Part shown: positions 60,913 to 64,000 of the stretch, piece after piece
Layout of the letters: each line of letters begins with the position of its first letter
Numbering within the stretch: position 1 is the first letter of the stretch
Source of the DNA: JBPCNH01 sp051001455
GTDB taxonomy: Bacteria; Actinomycetota; CADDZG01; WHSQ01
NCBI GenBank assembly: GCA_051001455.1
Contig: JBPCNH010000006.1
Coordinates: forward strand, 49,310-113,309
DNA: 64,000 bases
Direction of reading: 5' to 3'
The notes under the pieces: generated by a model
What the model was told of the DNA's origin: nothing
What the model saw: the letters and a program-made list of their open reading frames with translations, nothing else
The model's database searches: none
Made by a program: the position numbers and the translations under genes

Positions 60913-61895
60913 TGAGTTCTCCTTCACTTCAGGGTCCGGGTCTATGGACCACCTCAGTTGGCAGCATGCCGAAGCCTGGTTACATCACCGCCGCTCGCGG
61001 GCAGTTCGCCCGAGGAGAGATCGATCGGTCTGAGTTGACCGAGCTCGAGAAGAAGGCAACCCGCGAGTGGGTCGAGTTCCAAGATTCGATCGGAACGGAT
61101 CTCGTGGTAGACGGTGAGCAGTACCGCGGCGACATGGTTGCGTACTTCGCCGAAGAGATGCCGGGCCTCGAGATCGGTGGGTTGGTTCGCTCGTACGGCA
61201 ACCGGTATTACAGGAAGCCCATAGCGACCGGGCCCGTGGGACGCGACCATCCGATAACCGTCGACTGGTGGAGATACGCCCAGTCTCTGACGGACAAGCC
61301 GGTCAAGGGGATGCTGACGGGCCCCTACACGATCTGTGACTGGTCCTTCAATGAGCATTACGGCAGCCGTCGTGACTTCGTGCTCGATCTGGCCAAGGCG
61401 ATCCGGGACGAGGCACTTGATCTCGAAAAGGCAGGAGCTCGATTCATCCAGATCGACGAGCCCGCGGCATCGACGCGGATGGACGAGCTCGATCTCGTTA
61501 TCGAGGCGATGGCGATCGTGACGGAGCCCCTCGAGGCTCACACCATTACCCATATCTGCTACGGCGACTTCCACGCTGCGTATCCCAAGATGCTCGATAT
61601 CCCTGTCGATCAGATCGATCTGGAATTTGCCAACTCCGACTATTCGCTACTCGAGGAATTCTTCGATAAGCCCTTTACGAAGTACGTAGGGTTAGGCATA
61701 TCTGACGTCCACAGCCACAGGCTTGAGTCTGTCGAGGAGATGGCCGAAGGCATCCGCCGCTCGTTGAAGCACATCCCGGCGGAGCGCATGTTCGTGGACC
61801 CGGATTGCGGTTTGAAAACCCGGACCGTCGAGGAGGCGAAAGCCAAGCTCACCAACATCAAGCAGGCCGTGGACATCGTTCGCCAAGAGCTCTAA
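60912..61895 (+). CDS. Core MetE-type methionine synthase with intact zinc site
   Basis: A 327-residue barrel paralogue with the MetE ligands H-x-C (THICYGD), Glu (DLEFANS) and Cys (DPDCGLKTR). The substrate loop QIDEPAAST and SVGSMPKPG at the N-terminus match the family. It is much shorter than E. coli MetE, which has a second barrel, so it is a core-type enzyme; such enzymes are thought to take methyl from donors other than long-chain folate. It overlaps the previous gene by one base (TAGTG) and shares the riboswitch. Confidence 0.9.
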   Translation: MSSPSLQGPGLWTTSVGSMPKPGYITAARGQFARGEIDRSELTELEKKATREWVEFQDSIGTDLVVDGEQYRGDMVAYFAEEMPGLEIGGLVRSYGNRYYRKPIATGPVGRDHPITVDWWRYAQSLTDKPVKGMLTGPYTICDWSFNEHYGSRRDFVLDLAKAIRDEALDLEKAGARFIQIDEPAASTRMDELDLVIEAMAIVTEPLEAHTITHICYGDFHAAYPKMLDIPVDQIDLEFANSDYSLLEEFFDKPFTKYVGLGISDVHSHRLESVEEMAEGIRRSLKHIPAERMFVDPDCGLKTRTVEEAKAKLTNIKQAVDIVRQEL

Positions 61896-61905
61896 CGGGA
61901 CCCAC

Positions 61906-61911
61906 TATCAT
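61906..61911 (+). promoter_or_regulatory. Candidate -10 box (TATCAT)
   Basis: TATCAT shortly after the second MetE gene, with a leader of about 65 bases before the zinc-ribbon gene. No -35 box recognised. Confidence 0.3.
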
Positions 61912-61978
61912 CCGGACAGCTCGTTGATCCAGAGCCGCCCGAAGTGTTGTCGTGCAAGCCTAGAAAACGAGGACTGCC

Positions 61979-62272
61979 ATGAAGATCGAAGCGACTTGCG
62001 ACACCTGCAAACGGAACTTCCTGCTGTCACAGATCGGGCCGGAATCTGACGCTCCCGGAAGATGTCCTTTCTGTGGAGCTCGGTTCGCCCGGCACTACAC
62101 CCAGGTGCTCGTGGAGACCGTGGATACCGCCGAGGTGGCGGCCGCAGAATTCATCAAGTCCTTCGGAAAGCTTCAGGCCATGGAGACTGGATTCCACATG
62201 GATATCTTTGGGCTCCTGGCGTCGCTCGGGAAGCAGGTGCGCCAGAACGAGTCCGTACGCGAGGCCGGCTAG
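61979..62272 (+). CDS. Small zinc-ribbon protein
   Basis: The 97 residues open with a zinc ribbon: C7-x2-C10 and C29-x2-C32 (TCDTCKR, RCPFCGARF). A helical C-terminus follows (DTAEVAAAEFIKSFGKLQAM). No family recognised. It is six bases upstream of the receiver-like gene, so they are likely co-transcribed. Confidence 0.75.
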   Translation: MKIEATCDTCKRNFLLSQIGPESDAPGRCPFCGARFARHYTQVLVETVDTAEVAAAEFIKSFGKLQAMETGFHMDIFGLLASLGKQVRQNESVREAG

Positions 62273-62278
62273 GCAGCG

Positions 62279-62668
62279 ATGGCGCTGCCGCTGGTACTGG
62301 TCGTATCCGATGACTCCTCCTTGCGGGAGGAGGCGGCATACGCGTTCCCTTCCGAGGTGGAGGTAGTCACGATAGATAACGCGCTAGCCGCCACGATGGC
62401 GATGAATGAGCGGATCCCCAGTGTGGTGATCAGTCAGATCCGCACGGGCCATGAGGGTGGTTTCTCCCTTGCCCGCCACATGTCCCAGCACACCGCGCTA
62501 CGCGGTGTTCCGATCTTCATGCTCCTGGAACGGCCGCAGGATGAGTGGCTTGCGGGTCAAGCAGGAGCCACCGCCTGGCGAACGCGGCCCATCGACACGA
62601 GCGAACTCGTCCGCATCACTATGGAACTTCTGGATGAGGGAAGCTCCGTCGGCTCGCGGTCTGGATAG
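62279..62668 (+). CDS. Degenerate response-regulator receiver protein
   Basis: The 129 residues follow the receiver fold: VLVVSDDSSLREEA keeps the acidic pair (D11, D12). The phospho-acceptor strand reads SVVISQIRTGHEGG with no Asp at the expected place, and the Lys of the last strand is Arg (TAWRTRPID). It is therefore probably a phosphorylation-independent pseudo-receiver. No output domain is present. Its partner may be the zinc-ribbon protein. Confidence 0.75.
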   Translation: MALPLVLVVSDDSSLREEAAYAFPSEVEVVTIDNALAATMAMNERIPSVVISQIRTGHEGGFSLARHMSQHTALRGVPIFMLLERPQDEWLAGQAGATAWRTRPIDTSELVRITMELLDEGSSVGSRSG

Positions 62669-62737
62669 CAACTCAGGGTTTTCGCGTTTCCACTTCGTAA
62701 TCCACAACTTTTTTACTCTCCGGGTGATATTGCCCCC

Positions 62738-62767
62738 TTGTCAAGAAGCGAATTACAAGCTTAGAAT
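62738..62767 (+). promoter_or_regulatory. Promoter of the whiB gene
   Basis: TTGTCA (62738-62743) and TAGAAT (62762-62767) are 18 bases apart. The stretch is strikingly AT-rich compared with the window. The transcription start near 62774 would leave a leader of about 97 bases. Confidence 0.55.
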
Positions 62768-62784
62768 TACGAAATTGTAATTCG
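62749..62784. repeat. Inverted repeat with three GAATTAC half-sites over the whiB promoter
   Basis: CGAATTACAA (62749-62758) and TTGTAATTCG (62775-62784) form a perfect 10-bp inverted repeat. A third copy of GAATTAC lies in the spacer (62764-62770), 14 bases after the first. They overlap the predicted -10 box, so an operator is likely. The protein is unknown; WhiB autoregulation is one option. Confidence 0.6.
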
Positions 62785-62870
62785 AGATGGGTCGTCATCG
62801 GAGGCCGGTAGTAGTTCGTACTCCTCCGCTCCATCTCTCGCTGGGGGACGCTGAGAGGAAGGTCGGGGAC

Positions 62871-63143
62871 ATGCAACGGATAACGACGAAGTTGCTTCAG
62901 CCTGTCGAGTGGCAAGCAAAGGCGCGTTGCACCGAGGTCGATCCCGAGATCTTTTTTCCGGAGCGCGGTGGCTCATCTAAGTCTGCGCGCGCGGTGTGCA
63001 ACCAGTGTGAAGTTCGGATGCAGTGTCTCGAGTACGCGCTGAACAACAAAGAGCAGTTCGGTATCTGGGGCGGTACTTCCGAACGTGAACGTCGTCGGTT
63101 ACGTCGTGAACGCACCGTAAGAAAGCTGCGCGCGGTGTCGTGA
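62871..63143 (+). CDS. WhiB-family iron-sulphur regulator
   Basis: The 90-residue protein carries the WhiB cysteines C20, C43, C46 and C52 (C-x2-C-x5-C after the first) and the GIWGG turn, then a basic tail (ERRRLRRERTVRKLR). It probably binds a 4Fe-4S cluster and works with the principal sigma factor. The ATG at 62871 begins the family homology; an open frame upstream is unsupported. WhiB proteins are essentially limited to actinobacteria. Confidence 0.92.
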   Translation: MQRITTKLLQPVEWQAKARCTEVDPEIFFPERGGSSKSARAVCNQCEVRMQCLEYALNNKEQFGIWGGTSERERRRLRRERTVRKLRAVS

Positions 63144-63337
63144 CACAGTCGTAGATAGCCAGCAAACACAGCAGTAAGTCCATCAGCCTCTACCGGAAAA
63201 ATATTCCGCAATGCTTGCACCTTTGCGCGAAATGGTGCTTCATTACTCCTTGAATGCGCGTTTGCGCGCGTGATTCGGGGTGAAAGAACGGGATCAACAA
63301 AGGTTCCGTTCCGGTTAAAAGAACGGGAGGTGTGTGT

Positions 63338-63850
63338 ATGGCAGCTAGGAAGTCAACGGCCCGCAAGTCGACAGGCCGTAAGAAGTCGACCGCACGCAAG
63401 TCGACCGGGCGTAAGAAGTCGACCGCACGCAAGTCGACAGGCCGTAAGAAGTCGACGGCACGGAAGTCCACGGGACGCAAGAAGTCCACGGGACGCAAGA
63501 AGTCCACGGGACGCAAGAAGTCCACGGGACGCAAGAAGTCGACCGGGCGCAAGAAGTCGACCGGGCGCAAGAAGTCGACCGGACGCAAGAAGTCGACCGG
63601 ACGCAAGAAGTCGACCGCGCGTAAGACGACCGGACGCAAGAAGTCGACGGGTCGTAAGAAGACGACCGGACGCAAGAAGTCGACGGGTCGTAAGAAGACG
63701 ACCGGACGCAAGAAGTCGACGGGTCGTAAGAAGACGACCGGACGCAAGACCACGGGACGCAAGAAGGCCACGGGACGCAAGAAGTCCACGGGGCGTAAGA
63801 AGTCGACCGCACGTAAGTCGACCGCCAGGAAGACTTCGGGCAGGAAATCT
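63338..63850 (+). repeat. In-frame tandem repeats of about 18 bases
   Basis: Units such as GGACGCAAGAAGTCCACG recur with third-base changes (AAGTCGACC, AAGTCCACG, AAGACGACC). Identical neighbouring units point to recent unit duplication; variation in copy number between strains is likely. This is coding repeat DNA, not a CRISPR array. Confidence 0.85.
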
Positions 63851-63862
63851 ACCCGAAGGTAG
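63338..63862 (+). CDS. Lysine/arginine repeat protein, histone-tail-like nucleoid protein
   Basis: The 174 residues consist almost wholly of K, R, S, T, G and A in units of about six residues (TGRKKS, with TARKST variants). The unit ARKSTGRK resembles the H3 tail core ARKSTGGK. Such basic low-complexity proteins (H1/Hc1-like, HupB tails) bind DNA non-specifically. GGGAGG precedes the ATG. A GTG two codons upstream is an alternative start. There is no folded domain. Function as a nucleoid protein is inferred from composition. Confidence 0.85.
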   Translation: MAARKSTARKSTGRKKSTARKSTGRKKSTARKSTGRKKSTARKSTGRKKSTGRKKSTGRKKSTGRKKSTGRKKSTGRKKSTGRKKSTGRKKSTARKTTGRKKSTGRKKTTGRKKSTGRKKTTGRKKSTGRKKTTGRKTTGRKKATGRKKSTGRKKSTARKSTARKTSGRKSTRR

Positions 63863-63866
63863 CCTC

Positions 63867-64000
63867 CTAGTGGAGCGCTGATTCGAGCGAGCGGCCCGGC
63901 GGAACCATCAGTCGGGCCGCTTGCGCGTGCGGGTTCGGCATGTATCGCGCAGGCGCGAGTCCGACGATCTCTGTTCTCTCGATCACGTCGATGCCTACCT
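63867..64000 (-). CDS. C-terminal end of a minus-strand gene (start outside window)
   Basis: The minus-strand frame is open from the window edge to the TAG at 63867 and reads GIDVIERTEIVGLAPARYM, then PNPHAQAARLMVPPGRS. The segment VIERTEI..PNPHAQAARL vaguely recalls the end of GTP cyclohydrolase II-like proteins, but 43 residues are too few for a firm call. It converges on the repeat protein gene, four bases away. Confidence 0.4.
   Translation of the reverse strand, partial: VGIDVIERTEIVGLAPARYMPNPHAQAARLMVPPGRSLESALH
63890..63921. terminator. Candidate hairpin after the repeat-protein gene
   Basis: AGCGGCCCG / CGGGCCGCT with a 14-base loop, ~28 bases after the stop. There is only a short TT after it, and it lies inside the minus-strand partial frame, so terminator function is weakly supported. 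Confidence 0.35.

Noticed and set aside
63338..63850. Repeat array as a possible CRISPR
   Set aside because: The repeats are contiguous, translated in one frame and lack spacers.
1..64000. tRNA, rRNA, insertion sequence or integrase
   Set aside because: I found no convincing candidates by reading; a tRNAscan or ISfinder run would be decisive and could not be done.

Overview
The window is a gene-dense, high-GC bacterial chromosome segment that looks like an actinobacterium (Actinomycetota). The evidence is a WhiB regulator, a complete Mce lipid-import locus with its MceG ATPase, a BTAD (SARP-type) regulator, an F420-type luciferase-like oxidoreductase, a 7Fe ferredoxin beside a KorAB pair, and many probable leaderless genes with a TANNNT box 6-7 bases before the start codon. 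I cannot place it at genus level. I saw no rRNA or tRNA gene, transposon, prophage, integrase or CRISPR array, and no gene-free stretch exceeds 300 bases.

Layout. 1-5.6 kb: a truncated multi-GAF GGDEF/HD-GYP protein, a BTAD-TPR regulator and a cupredoxin-like lipoprotein. 5.7-9.0 kb: paaABCD of the phenylacetyl-CoA epoxidase with a TetR regulator. 9.1-14.8 kb: nth, a MATE exporter, a patatin-like lipase, ispH, a pterin dehydratase and an LLM oxidoreductase. 14.8-30.5 kb: the lipid region, with MceG, two Mce-associated (Mam-like) proteins, six Mce proteins and two YrbE permeases on the minus strand, plus three acyl-CoA dehydrogenases and an SCP2-like/hydrolase fusion. 30.5-38.9 kb: YgfZ, hydrolases, and a metal-homeostasis island (CDF transporter divergent from DtxR, multicopper oxidase and ZIP). 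38.9-47.4 kb: a lipoyl-enzyme cluster (lpd, pyk, E2, lipB, E1 alpha, E1 beta, lipA) that encodes a whole 2-oxoacid dehydrogenase complex and the enzymes that lipoylate it. 47.4-53.0 kb: a carbohydrate-type ABC importer bracketed by two paralogous lipoproteins. 53.2-59.5 kb: 7Fe ferredoxin, KorAB, an acetolactate-synthase-like TPP enzyme and ErpA. 59.8-61.9 kb: a SAM-I riboswitch controlling two MetE-barrel paralogues. 62-64 kb: a zinc-ribbon protein, a degenerate receiver, WhiB, and a very basic repeat protein that resembles a histone tail.

How it fits together. The Mce transporter, acyl-CoA dehydrogenases and SCP2-like hydrolase suggest import and beta-oxidation of bulky lipids or sterol-like acids, and Paa handles aromatic acids. 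The lipoylated dehydrogenase and KorAB give two routes of 2-oxoacid oxidation (NAD-linked and ferredoxin-linked).

The items I judge most worth following up are the riboswitch-controlled MetE pair whose first member lacks most zinc ligands, the paired lipoproteins around the ABC importer, the CDF transporter with three C-terminal domains, the ARKST/TGRKKS repeat protein, the recurrent leaderless promoters, and an apparently over-represented GGCGCGCC palindrome. I did not find a clearly new multi-gene system, and I say so rather than force one.
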